A stretch of 47,298 nt of DNA from Scytonema sp. UIC 10036 (GCF_009725235.1 NZ_WJFC01000093.1:1-47298), one strand, 5' to 3'. Shown: positions 16,660 through 25,071, counted from the stretch's first letter. The notes: generated from the letters alone by a model not told the origin. Numbers and translations: made by a program.

Positions 16660-17544
16660 AAAATTATTATCTGGCGGCGCTTTCTACTAATCCCGTTAAC
16701 TGTCCTTGTAAGTCTAGTTGGAGTGGGATGCAGTCGTAACAAGGACTCTATAAGTGCAGAAAGGCTTACTGTAGGAGTAGTCAGTTATGGTGAACAAACA
16801 GTTTCATTAGAAAGGTACGAGCAATTTAAAAACTATCTTGCCGCGCAAACTCAATCAATTGTAGAACTGGAACCAGCTTATAACGAATTACAAGCTCTCG
16901 AGCAAATTCAACGGCAAAGATGGGAAATTGTCTTTGCCCCTCCAGGTTTAGCAGCAATTGCGATGGGCAAAGGTCTTTACATTCCTTTATTTTCCATGGA
17001 GGGAATTAGCAGCAGACAGCGTTCCTTACTGGTGGTGCGCGATGATAGACCGATTACCAAAATAGCAGATCTAGCAAATAAAACTGTTGCTTTAGAATCG
17101 GTAGGTTCGGCTGCGGGTTATTATGTTCCTCTCTACGATCTGTATGGATTAACTCTGGCTCAAATCCGTTTTGCACCCACTCCTAAAACAGTTCTCGAAT
17201 GGCTTAATGAAGGGAGTGTAGATGCTGGGGCAATAGCTGAAAAAGATTTTGAGCTTTACAAGCAGCAATTTAGTGGAACTAAGTTTAGGGTTTTACACAC
17301 CAGTCGATGGATTCCTCCTGCAGTTGTACTCCTAGCACCTACAGTAGAGCGTAATCGACAGCAACAAATCGAAAAAGCTATGGAGCAAGCACCAGGGTAC
17401 ATAATCTCAGACGCCGGTTATGTTCCTGCGGCTAAAATACCCAGCTACGATCAGTTTATTAAGTTGGTGGAAAAAGTCAGACCTTTAGAAGCGCAGGTTA
17501 AACAGACGCCTACTGTCTTAATTAATCCCGAAGCAACTAAATAA
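16657..17544 (+). CDS. PhnD-like substrate-binding lipoprotein
   Basis: A 295-residue protein of the phosphate/phosphite/phosphonate-binding (PhnD/SsuA-like, periplasmic-binding type 2) family. The first 25 residues form a lipoprotein signal with Cys at LVGVGCSRN. The mature part has family segments ERYEQFKNYLAAQT, FAPPGLAAIAMGKGLYIPL, IADLANKTVALESVGSAAG, and VLEWLNEGSVDAGAIAEKD. No permease or ATPase gene adjoins, so it may be an orphan binding protein or a sensor for a membrane partner. A Ser/Thr kinase gene follows 300 bases later. The ligand cannot be read from sequence. Confidence 0.85.
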   Translation: MKIIIWRRFLLIPLTVLVSLVGVGCSRNKDSISAERLTVGVVSYGEQTVSLERYEQFKNYLAAQTQSIVELEPAYNELQALEQIQRQRWEIVFAPPGLAAIAMGKGLYIPLFSMEGISSRQRSLLVVRDDRPITKIADLANKTVALESVGSAAGYYVPLYDLYGLTLAQIRFAPTPKTVLEWLNEGSVDAGAIAEKDFELYKQQFSGTKFRVLHTSRWIPPAVVLLAPTVERNRQQQIEKAMEQAPGYIISDAGYVPAAKIPSYDQFIKLVEKVRPLEAQVKQTPTVLINPEATK

Positions 17545-17852
17545 GAGATATTGCGATCGCAACTAGCAATCCGTGTTGCTTGATAGAATTCAATTGTGAT
17601 TTGCGTATTTTATAAGAATTCTACTGATTAATTAATTAGGTTCTTTATAAAGTTCGCTCGCTCAACGAGTGTTTACCATGTTCCAAGTATATTTAAATAC
17701 ACATTTTACTGGCTTGAAGAAGGCTGTTGTTATGTAAGTGTCTCGTAAAAGCTCGGTGTTGTAGTTAAAACAAGTTTTTACTTGTCAATCTCATCTATGT
17801 AAAAAAACAAATTGTATTGAAAATACTTCAGCTAGGTAGGAGTGCGCGGATT
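17545..17852. other. Intergenic region with a possible NtcA site
   Basis: This 308-base gap has GTA-N8-TAC at 17687-17700 and a possible -10 (TATGTA) at 17731-17736. No RNA gene or small frame was recognised. Confidence 0.4.
17687..17700 (+). promoter_or_regulatory. Candidate NtcA binding site GTATATTTAAATAC
   Basis: It matches GTA-N8-TAC with an AT-rich palindromic centre, the motif bound by the nitrogen regulator NtcA. It lies 153 bases ahead of the kinase start. A TATGTA follows 30 bases on, somewhat further than the usual spacing of about 22 bases, so the match could be chance. Confidence 0.3.
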
Positions 17853-19196
17853 ATGTCTCAGTCCCCCGTCATTAAACCAGAAATACCCTCTGGAACATTT
17901 ATCGATAATCGCTACATCATCCAAAAACTTTTGGGACAGGGTGGATTGGGAAGAACTTATTTGGCATTTGATACGCGTCGTTTCAATGAACCGTGCGTTT
18001 TAAAAGAATTTGCTCCTGCCGGTTCGGGAGAAAGTTCGCTAGAAAAGTGCCGGAATTTATTCAAAAGAGAAGCTAAAATTCTTCATCAGTTAGAACATCC
18101 TCAAATCCCTCGATTCTTAGCTTGTTTTGAAGGTGATGGTCGGTTGTTTTTGGTACAAGAGTTTGTGGATGGTAAAACCTACTCAGCCCTATTACGAGAA
18201 CGTCAAAAACTGGGACAAGTTTTTGGTGAAAGTGAAGTTGTACAGTGGCTGAAAAACTTGTTACCAATTCTTGAGTATATTCACACAAACAATATTATTC
18301 ATAGAGATATTTCCCCTGACAACATTATGTTGCCTCAAGGAAAAGAGTTACCAGTGCTGATAGATTTTGGTGTAGGAAAACAAATAGCTGATTTAAATGA
18401 AGCAACTAGAGCGAGCCAGATAACTTTTGTTGGCAAAATGTCACTTGTTGGTAAAGTAGGATATGCTCCTCGCGAACAAATTAGCTTGGGGCTGTGTTCT
18501 CCTAGCAGCGATCTTTATGCTTTAGGTGTAACCGCAATAGTTTTGCTAACAGGAAGAGATCCTTCTTTGTTAATGGATCAGTATTCTTTAGAGTGGAGAT
18601 GGGATCAATTTGTTCGTGTCAGCAATTCATTTGCTCAAGTTCTCACGAAACTACTTGCAGATACCCCAAGATACCGCTATCAAAACTCAAGAGAAGTTCT
18701 GACAGACTTAGCACGTCTTGGAATAGCACAAGTATCACCACAACTACCACCACAACCACAAGCACAAAATAGAAATTTACCTCCCACTTTGGTGAATCAC
18801 GAATTTGTGTCAGGCGCAACCAATCGACCCTTCCACAACCAACATCCAGAAGCCCATTTTAGTTCACCTCCGAGTGAACCCCCGTTTGAAATTCCACAGC
18901 AATTTCCACAGCAATTTCCACAGGTTCAATCACAATCCAAATCTTATCAACCACCATACCCAACATCCCAACCTCAAGCTCCACCATCTCAACCACAATC
19001 TTCACTCAACCCAGCGTTTTTAGAACGCTGTCAGCAAGAACTTGCTTATCGCATTGGACCGATGGCAAGTCTGATAGTGGAGGAGACACTAGCCGAACAT
19101 CCAAACGCCTCGCCATATCAGTTTGTTGAGCTTTTAGCAAAGGAAATTCCCGACGCACAAGAAGCTTTTGCCTTCAGACAGCGTTTGTTTTCTTAG
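17853..19196 (+). CDS. Serine/threonine protein kinase (Hanks-type)
   Basis: A 447-residue eukaryote-like kinase. The glycine loop is LGQGGLGRTYLAFD (28-40), the catalytic lysine is probably Lys51 (CVLKEF), the HRD motif is IIHRDISPDNIML (Asp152) and DFG is at 171-173. An activation segment with a PREQI-type motif follows. All core residues are present, so it should be active. After residue 290 comes a Gln/Pro-rich linker and a C-terminal helical domain of about 65 residues that I do not recognise. I chose ATG 17853 (GGTAGGAG upstream); a TTG at 17817 would add twelve residues. No membrane helix is seen, so it is probably cytosolic. Confidence 0.9.
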   Translation: MSQSPVIKPEIPSGTFIDNRYIIQKLLGQGGLGRTYLAFDTRRFNEPCVLKEFAPAGSGESSLEKCRNLFKREAKILHQLEHPQIPRFLACFEGDGRLFLVQEFVDGKTYSALLRERQKLGQVFGESEVVQWLKNLLPILEYIHTNNIIHRDISPDNIMLPQGKELPVLIDFGVGKQIADLNEATRASQITFVGKMSLVGKVGYAPREQISLGLCSPSSDLYALGVTAIVLLTGRDPSLLMDQYSLEWRWDQFVRVSNSFAQVLTKLLADTPRYRYQNSREVLTDLARLGIAQVSPQLPPQPQAQNRNLPPTLVNHEFVSGATNRPFHNQHPEAHFSSPPSEPPFEIPQQFPQQFPQVQSQSKSYQPPYPTSQPQAPPSQPQSSLNPAFLERCQQELAYRIGPMASLIVEETLAEHPNASPYQFVELLAKEIPDAQEAFAFRQRLFS

Positions 19197-19259
19197 AGTT
19201 AGTAGTTGGTGGTTAGTAGTTAGTAGTGAGTAAAACCACTAACCACTAACCACTAACAA
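19197..19259. repeat. TTAGTAG/CCACTAA heptad repeat
   Basis: GTTAGTAGTTGGTGGTTAG on the left is complementary to CCACTAACCACTAACCACTAAC on the right. It lies between convergent genes and could act as a terminator hairpin. Confidence 0.8.
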
Positions 19260-19261
19260 AA

Positions 19262-20173
19262 TTACGTACTCCCCGTGTTTCCATAAGTACGTTTGATTCT
19301 TTTCATTGCCATATCTAAACTCAGCTTCATTCGTTTGAAAGCTTTAGCAAGATTGCCAATTTCATCATTTGTCAGCTGCTCAAAATCAACATCCATATGC
19401 CCAGTGCTGACTTCTTCAGCTACGCGAGTTATACGCTTGAGAGGTACAACAACTTCTCGATTTAAGAAGAAGTTAACTAGAAAGATAACAGCTACAAACA
19501 AAGCAGACACCAGTCCTACCATAATGAAAAGAGATTGATTGGCTTTTTCAATAACTCTGCTTGCAGGTAATGACACTATTTGAGCTGAGACAATTTCATT
19601 CAAATGCCAATTAAATCCACCCGCAGTACCATAACGTTCAATCATAGTTTTTGGTGCAGCATCAGGCGCACCGTGACAGACAAGACAACTTTCTTTTGTT
19701 ACAGCTAGCGGACGAGCAATGTAAAAAACATCACCTCCAGGCAGCGATCTAAATCCACTGACCTGTTTTGAATTTTTATTTTTTCTAAAACCTTCTACAA
19801 TTCGAGTTTCAAAACTATCTGCTTTATCTCTAAGATTCGTTGGATTGAGTGTTGCTTCTTTGTAAAAGAAGTCACGATATTCCGCTCTTCTTCGTAAAAT
19901 TTCAAAAACTTCTCTTGCTGAATATGCCGCCACAGTCTGTGGTAAAAATTTAGTTGTTAAGTCATCCGTAAGTTCTGGAGTGATTTGAGTAATTGTATAC
20001 TCCCGCACAGAAGACATTGTATCAATGAGAGATAAAGCTTTGGCGGTAATTTCATCCTTCGCATTTTGATTTAATAGCGTAGCAAGTGTAATTCCACTGA
20101 AACTTACACCTACTACAAGAATCAAAAGTAACAAAATTGTAAATTTTTGTTTTAATTTTAAATTTTTTAGCAT
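19262..20173 (-). CDS. Tll0287-like (DUF3365) c-type haem sensor with HAMP domain, copy 1
   Basis: A 303-residue membrane protein. It has an N-terminal helix (about 10-35), a periplasmic or lumenal DUF3365/Tll0287-like domain with a c-type haem motif CLVCH (Cys163, Cys166, His167), a second helix (about 214-238) and a HAMP domain (about 238-290) ending in a short coiled tail. There is no kinase, cyclase or methyl-accepting output domain. Tll0287-like domains are PAS-like and thought to sense redox or a small ligand through haem. The paralogue lies just upstream and two Ser/Thr kinases flank the pair, so signalling in trans is likely. The ATG follows a weak ribosome-binding site. Confidence 0.9.
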   Translation of the reverse strand: MLKNLKLKQKFTILLLLILVVGVSFSGITLATLLNQNAKDEITAKALSLIDTMSSVREYTITQITPELTDDLTTKFLPQTVAAYSAREVFEILRRRAEYRDFFYKEATLNPTNLRDKADSFETRIVEGFRKNKNSKQVSGFRSLPGGDVFYIARPLAVTKESCLVCHGAPDAAPKTMIERYGTAGGFNWHLNEIVSAQIVSLPASRVIEKANQSLFIMVGLVSALFVAVIFLVNFFLNREVVVPLKRITRVAEEVSTGHMDVDFEQLTNDEIGNLAKAFKRMKLSLDMAMKRIKRTYGNTGST

Positions 20174-20192
20174 AACGAGCGCTCAATTTCTG

Positions 20193-21110
20193 TCATTGCG
20201 TAGAATTGTAAAACTGTTTCAGCTTTTTCATTGCCATTTCTAAACTTAGTTTCATGCGATTAAAAGCTTTGGCTAACTTACCAATTTCATCATTAGATAT
20301 TTCCTGGAAATTTACATCCATATGCCCTGTACTTACTTCCTCAGCTATGCGAGTGATGCGTTTGAGAGGACGAAGAATTTGATGATTTAAGAAAATATTA
20401 ACCAAAATAATGATACCAATAAACATAGTAGACACAATTCCGAGAATCCAGACAGAGGATTGCTGTGACTTTTGGATGACTTTCCTTGCTGGTACTGATA
20501 TCATTTGAACGCCAACAATTTCATGCAATTTCCACCCAAATCCGTTAACTGTACCATATCGGTCAATCATAGTTTTGGGTGCAACATTAAAAGTGCTGTG
20601 ACACTCCAAACACTTTGATTCGGTAACCGCTAGCGGGCGAGCAATATAAAAAATATCTCCGCCTGGTATTTTACGGAATCCATCCAATTCTTTTAAATTT
20701 TTGTTTTTTCGGAATCGCTCAACAATTTGGGTTTCAAAACTGTCAGCTTTATCTCGCAAGTTTGTTGGATTCAGTGTTGCTTCCTTATAAAAAAAGTCTT
20801 GATATTCTGTTTTTCTTCGCAAAACTTCAAAAACTTCTCTTGCTGAGTAAGCTGGTACACTTTGGGGTATAAAATCAACTGCGAATTTATCAGCTAACTC
20901 TAGATTGACTTGTTGATTTGTGTAGTCACGGACAGAAGTCATGGTTTCCATAATCAACAAGGCTGTTGCTGTGATTTCTTGTCTTGCATTATGCTTCAGG
21001 ACAGCAGATAAACCCAAGCCACCCAAGCTTAAACCCACTACAACCATAATCGACAGCAAAATTGTTAATTTTTGTCTCAAATTTAGATGTTCAAGCATAA
21101 GCACAGACAT
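20193..21110 (-). CDS. Tll0287-like (DUF3365) c-type haem sensor with HAMP domain, copy 2
   Basis: A 305-residue paralogue of the gene at 19262 with the same order: N-terminal helix, DUF3365 domain with haem motif CLECH (Cys167, Cys170, His171), second helix and HAMP domain (ISNDEIGKLAKAFNRMKLSL), no output domain. The two genes are in tandem, 19 bases apart, and presumably one operon with this gene first. Long shared segments (YSAREVFE, DFFYKEATLNPTNLRDKADS, FYIARPLAV) mark a recent duplication, while the two haem pockets differ (C-L-V-C-H-G-A-P versus C-L-E-C-H-S-T-F), which may tune the signals. Start is ATG 21110, or the in-frame ATG four codons on. Confidence 0.9.
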   Translation of the reverse strand: MSVLMLEHLNLRQKLTILLSIMVVVGLSLGGLGLSAVLKHNARQEITATALLIMETMTSVRDYTNQQVNLELADKFAVDFIPQSVPAYSAREVFEVLRRKTEYQDFFYKEATLNPTNLRDKADSFETQIVERFRKNKNLKELDGFRKIPGGDIFYIARPLAVTESKCLECHSTFNVAPKTMIDRYGTVNGFGWKLHEIVGVQMISVPARKVIQKSQQSSVWILGIVSTMFIGIIILVNIFLNHQILRPLKRITRIAEEVSTGHMDVNFQEISNDEIGKLAKAFNRMKLSLEMAMKKLKQFYNSTQ

Positions 21111-21813
21111 ATGAAATAAATAGTATGTAGTTTTTTTCTACTTCCAAACCTCTGCTCTCTCCCTTTCTTTTTGTAAAATAGATCTTATTTTTGGCTCAAC
21201 ATAGTTGACAGGAAAACATCATATAACTCCAAAATACCGAGATCCTTTTCCAGATTATGCTTGTTTTTTTCTTTAAGGAAAGAACAGGTAATATTCCTTA
21301 ATTCTTCAAGGACTTAAAATCTCAAAATATTGTAGACTAACATAGGGTCATCGTGTAGCAATCCTAAATCATTTTTAAAAAGATTGGCGGGAGCTACAAA
21401 TTGTGAAATACCCAAAATACTGTTGAGATTGCCTCAGTCCTGTATTAATCAAATCTTAAAGTTTTCTTATACCAATTTAATATGAAGCTGCATATTATTT
21501 TTACCCCGACTAACCTCCCCTTATCAAGGGGAGGAAAATAAATTTCCTGTTTCCCCCCAATACATCGGGGGGATTAAGGGGGTAAGGAGAGATCCCACCG
21601 TTGGTAGAGTTTTTTCGGGAGCATCTTCATCTGAAAACGGTATTAGTTTTCAATTGGTTACTATCTAAAGATAATATAAGTAAAAGTTCAGATAATTTTA
21701 CCTTTAAATCCTCAGTGTAGGTTAGTTTAGGCTCAAAGAGAGCAAATTTCCCCCAATCAATTTCAATCTTATAGCTATGCCACAATAAATACAGAATTTG
21801 GCGATTATTACGA
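21111..21813. other. Intergenic region between the haem sensors and the WD40 kinase
   Basis: A 703-base AT-rich gap that must hold two divergent promoters. It contains a MITE-like stretch at 21470-21643 with two internal hairpins. It also has TAGCAATCCTAAAT at about 21356, resembling one end of the element at 16501. No coding frame or RNA gene was recognised. Confidence 0.5.
21470..21643. mobile_element. Possible MITE with two internal hairpins
   Basis: The ends ATACCAATTTAATATGAAG and CTTCATCTGAAAACGGTAT are imperfect inverted repeats (about 14 of 19). Inside lie CCTCCCCTTATCAAGGGGAGG and CCCCCCAATACATCGGGGGG. The layout suggests a small non-autonomous element, but I could not find a clear target duplication. 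Confidence 0.45.
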
Positions 21814-23691
21814 ATGGTCTGGAATCCAGGACAACAGTTGTTTGGGGGACGGTATATTATTGTAGGGCAACTAGGCGAAGGAGGAATTGGTGTGACCTAC
21901 CTCGCTAGAAACGAGCACAAAGAACTGCGGGTTATTAAAACACTTAGAGAAGAACTCCTTAATAAGGCTGCCTGGAAGCCGCACCAAGTGAAATTGAAGC
22001 AAGATTTTCGCGATGAAGCAGTTCGGCTGGCTGTCTGCCGCCATCCTCATATCGTGCAGATAGAAAATATTTTTGATGAAGATAGTCTTCCTTGCATAGT
22101 TATGGAGTATATTGAGGGCGAAGACTTGAGCAACCGAGTCCGTCGTTTGGGAATCTTATCAGAAACGGAAGCATTGTTATACATCCAGCAAGTTGGTGAT
22201 GCGTTAAAAGTTATTCATAGTAAAGGCTTGCTACATAGAGATATCAAGCCACGCAATATTATGATTCGTGCTGACAAAAATGAGGCTGTATTGATTGACT
22301 TTGGTATTGCCAGAGAATTTATTCCCAATGCAGTTCAAAGGCATACAGTGTACCGTACTCCTGGTTTTGCTCCTCCCGAACAATATGAATTGGAAGCACC
22401 AAGAGGAGAATATATTGACGTATATGCTCTCGCTGCTACATTGTATAATATATTAACAGGAGTTTTACCAAGAAATGCGGTTGACAGAAGCCCTGAAAAT
22501 CCTCTACAGCTACCACAATATTATAATCCTAATATCAGCAATAGGGTCAACGAAGCCATTTTGCGGGGAATGGATTTACAACCGCATCATCGCCCTCAAT
22601 CCGTACAACAATGGCTAGACTTACTTTTTGGAGACGAAGAACTTCCTCCTACACAGTTGGTTTCCTCTAGTCCCCACGCTCAACGCCCTACACCTCAATC
22701 CTTTACTGGCAGGCAGTTCTTTGCTCCTACTCCTACTCCCCCTTCCTCAGAAACCTCTTTGCAATGGCAGTGCATACGTACTATTACCGGACACTCAAAT
22801 ATGGTTCATGCCGTTGCTATTAGTCCTGATAGTCAAGCGATCGCCAGTGGAAGTAACGATAACACCGTTAAATTGTGGCAGTTGAGCAATGGAAAACTCA
22901 TACGTACTTTTGGTCGTTGGTTTTCCGGTCATTCCAATATGGTGAATGCAGTTGCCTTTAGTCCTGATGGGCAGTTGCTTGCCAGTGCAAGTTCTGATGA
23001 AACAATAAAGTTGTGGCAAATAAATACAGGCAAAGAAATTCGCACATTCACCGGTCATTCCAACTGGGTCAATTCAGTGACCTTTAGTCCCGTCTTGCCA
23101 GATTCTTCTTCGTATCAACTAGGGCTTGGGCGAATGTTTGCCAGTGCTGGAGCTGACGGCACAATTAAGTTGTGGCTGGCAAGCACAGCTGTAGAAATCC
23201 GCAGTCTCACAGGACATACTGATTCAGTGTGGTCAATCGCCTTCAGCCAGGATGGTGAGCTTCTAGCAAGTGGTAGTGCTGACTGTTCGGTCAAGCTTTG
23301 GCAAGTGAGTACAGGCAGAGAACTGCACACCTTCACAGGTCATTCCTTCTTTGTAAACTCCGTTGCTTTCAGTCCCAATGGGCAAATTTTAGCAAGTGGC
23401 AGTGCCGATAATACAATCAAACTTTGGAATGTTAACACAAAACAAGAAATTGTTACCATAACTGGTCATTCTGACTCAGTGTGGTCAGTTGCTTTCAGTC
23501 CAAACGGTCAACTTTTAGCCAGTGGAAGTTGGGATCGCACTATCAAAATCTGGCAAGTCAGTACAGGTGCTGAAGTTATGACTCTTACAGGGCATACCAG
23601 CTATGTCCGCTCCATTGCTTTCAGCCCTGACGGAAAAATAATCGTCACCGGCAGCGATGACGACACTATTAAAATTTGGCGACAGGGTTAA
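21814..23691 (+). CDS. Serine/threonine protein kinase with seven WD40 repeats
   Basis: A 625-residue protein. The kinase domain spans about 12-280: glycine loop LGEGGIGVTYLARN, Lys42, LLHRDIKPRNIMI (Asp143) and DFG at 162-164, all intact. A Ser/Pro-rich linker (about 285-320) leads into exactly seven WD40 repeats with GH and KLW/KIW ends, enough for one propeller. Repeat 3 has a 13-residue insertion. This kinase-WD40 architecture is common in filamentous cyanobacteria; the propeller probably binds substrates. The start is ATG 21814. No membrane helix is seen. It is divergent from the haem-sensor pair. Confidence 0.92.
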   Translation: MVWNPGQQLFGGRYIIVGQLGEGGIGVTYLARNEHKELRVIKTLREELLNKAAWKPHQVKLKQDFRDEAVRLAVCRHPHIVQIENIFDEDSLPCIVMEYIEGEDLSNRVRRLGILSETEALLYIQQVGDALKVIHSKGLLHRDIKPRNIMIRADKNEAVLIDFGIAREFIPNAVQRHTVYRTPGFAPPEQYELEAPRGEYIDVYALAATLYNILTGVLPRNAVDRSPENPLQLPQYYNPNISNRVNEAILRGMDLQPHHRPQSVQQWLDLLFGDEELPPTQLVSSSPHAQRPTPQSFTGRQFFAPTPTPPSSETSLQWQCIRTITGHSNMVHAVAISPDSQAIASGSNDNTVKLWQLSNGKLIRTFGRWFSGHSNMVNAVAFSPDGQLLASASSDETIKLWQINTGKEIRTFTGHSNWVNSVTFSPVLPDSSSYQLGLGRMFASAGADGTIKLWLASTAVEIRSLTGHTDSVWSIAFSQDGELLASGSADCSVKLWQVSTGRELHTFTGHSFFVNSVAFSPNGQILASGSADNTIKLWNVNTKQEIVTITGHSDSVWSVAFSPNGQLLASGSWDRTIKIWQVSTGAEVMTLTGHTSYVRSIAFSPDGKIIVTGSDDDTIKIWRQG

Positions 23692-23728
23692 CGTATTCTG
23701 TATTTAAAGCAAGTTGTTATTAATAAAG

Positions 23729-23971
23729 ATGAAACACATAAAAATTATTGTAGAAAAACATTCTGATGGTTATATTGCTTATCCCCTTGGCATCAAAGGG
23801 ATTGTAGTTGGTCAAGGCGATACCTACGAGGAAGCCTTAGCCGATGTTAAATCTGCCGTCCATTCCCACATCAAAACATTTGGTACTGAAGTTATTGAGG
23901 ATGAAACACTTTCACTCGACGACTTACCCGTACTAGAAGCTTTTGTCACTGAAATTCAAATACCTGGATGA
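23729..23971 (+). CDS. HicB-like protein (orphan antitoxin-type)
   Basis: An 80-residue protein with the HicB partial RNase H fold: IKIIVEKHSDGYIAYPLGIKG, then GQGDTYEEALADVKSAVHSHI. In type II toxin-antitoxin systems HicB neutralises the HicA ribonuclease. No HicA frame is adjacent on either side, and there is no C-terminal DNA-binding domain, so it is an orphan. I chose ATG 23729; the frame also opens at TTG 23714. It follows the WD40 kinase by 37 bases and may be co-transcribed with it. Confidence 0.75.
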   Translation: MKHIKIIVEKHSDGYIAYPLGIKGIVVGQGDTYEEALADVKSAVHSHIKTFGTEVIEDETLSLDDLPVLEAFVTEIQIPG

Positions 23972-23984
23972 GAATGGGGCATTT

Positions 23985-24075
23985 GTCAATAGTCAATAGT
24001 CATTTGTCCGCCTTGTCCGCCTTGTCCGCCTTGTCGCCTTGTATTCCTTGTCCCCTTTGTCCCCATGCCCCAGTC
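23985..24075. repeat. TCAATAGTCA and CCTTGTCCG repeats
   Basis: TCAATAG units are followed by several copies of CCTTGTCCG/CCTTGTCC, like the arrays at 11820 and 16530. It lies between the HicB and protease genes. Confidence 0.8.
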
Positions 24076-24168
24076 CCCTGCCTCCTTCTAACTCTCCAGA
24101 TAGACCAGTAAATTTCTAAAAATTGTCACAATAAGGACTATCACTCTTAGTTTTTCACAATCAACCCT

Positions 24169-25071
24169 ATGGGCTTCGGTATAGGTGATTTATTCTGGAT
24201 TTTTCTCCTTCTTTCTTCTCTGCAACCCTTGTGGCAGAGACGCCAGATAGAGTTTCGCCGTGTTCGTACCATTCAGCAATTTCAACAGCAACGAAAAAGC
24301 CGCGTTATATTACTCATTCATCGCCAAGAATCTATCAGCTTTTTAGGGATTCCCGTATCGCGATACATTACTATTGAAGACTCAGAACAAATTTTGCGAG
24401 CAATTCGTCTGACCCCACCAGAAGTTCCCATTGACTTAATTTTACATACTCCTGGTGGTTTAGTCTTGGCAACCGAACAAATTGCTAGAGCATTAATTCG
24501 CCATCCTGCAAAAGTTACCGTCTTTGTCCCTCATTATGCTATGAGTGGCGGTACAATGCTTGCCCTAGCGGCTGATGAAATTGTTATGGATGCCAACGCA
24601 GTCCTCGGACCGGTCGATCCCCAACTCGGTAACTTTCCCGCTGCTAGCATTCTTAAAGTTGTTGAACAGAAACCCATTGGTGAAGTTGACGACCAGACTG
24701 TTATTATGGCAGACCTGGCACGTAAGGCCATCGAGCAGGTGCAGCGCTTTGTGCGGACTTTGTTAAAAGACTCAATTCCCACAGAGAAAATCAAGCCTGA
24801 AAACATCGAAAATATTATCGACGCATTGACAACCGGGCGCGTGACTCATGACTACCCCATCACTGCGGAGGAAGCAACACAAATGGGGCTGCCTATTACA
24901 GTTGGACTACCCCGTGTTATCTACGATCTCATGGATCTGTATCCTCAACCCCAAGGCGGACGTCCAAGCGTTCAGTACATCCCCATGCCTTACGACAATG
25001 GTCGCCCAATCCTTCCTACTCCTAAAGGTAGACCTTTAGAGGAACCCAGCCCAAGTCAGTTCAACAGTTAA
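24169..25071 (+). CDS. SDH/ClpP-class membrane serine protease
   Basis: A 300-residue protein of the serine dehydrogenase proteinase family, related to ClpP and SppA. One N-terminal membrane helix (about 6-20) is followed by the crotonase-like fold: LILHTPGGLVLATEQIARAL and YAMSGGTMLALAADEIVMD, with probable nucleophile Ser126 in the latter. GPVDPQLG follows as in related proteins. These enzymes probably cleave membrane or misfolded proteins without ATP. The C terminus is Pro-rich. The start ATG 24169 has no strong ribosome-binding site. It is convergent with the next gene. Confidence 0.88.
   Translation: MGFGIGDLFWIFLLLSSLQPLWQRRQIEFRRVRTIQQFQQQRKSRVILLIHRQESISFLGIPVSRYITIEDSEQILRAIRLTPPEVPIDLILHTPGGLVLATEQIARALIRHPAKVTVFVPHYAMSGGTMLALAADEIVMDANAVLGPVDPQLGNFPAASILKVVEQKPIGEVDDQTVIMADLARKAIEQVQRFVRTLLKDSIPTEKIKPENIENIIDALTTGRVTHDYPITAEEATQMGLPITVGLPRVIYDLMDLYPQPQGGRPSVQYIPMPYDNGRPILPTPKGRPLEEPSPSQFNS

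Larger units (their letters stand above)
14301..16761. repeat. Tandem duplication of the radA-phnD interval (units 14301-15211 and 15211-16761)
   Basis: The end of radA (14301-14337) reappears at 15211-15241. The end of the DUF2283 gene plus the start of the phnD-like gene (15031-15211) reappear at 16480-16761, apart from a 101-bp insertion. The junction at 15211 fuses the phnD fragment directly to the radA tail, as expected for a head-to-tail duplication of about 910 bases. In the second unit the middle has been replaced by a methyltransferase gene and a truncated MITE. Confidence 0.75.

Noticed and set aside
19262..21110. Haem/HAMP proteins as histidine kinases or chemoreceptors
   Set aside because: The frames end right after the HAMP domain; no kinase or methyl-accepting domain is present.
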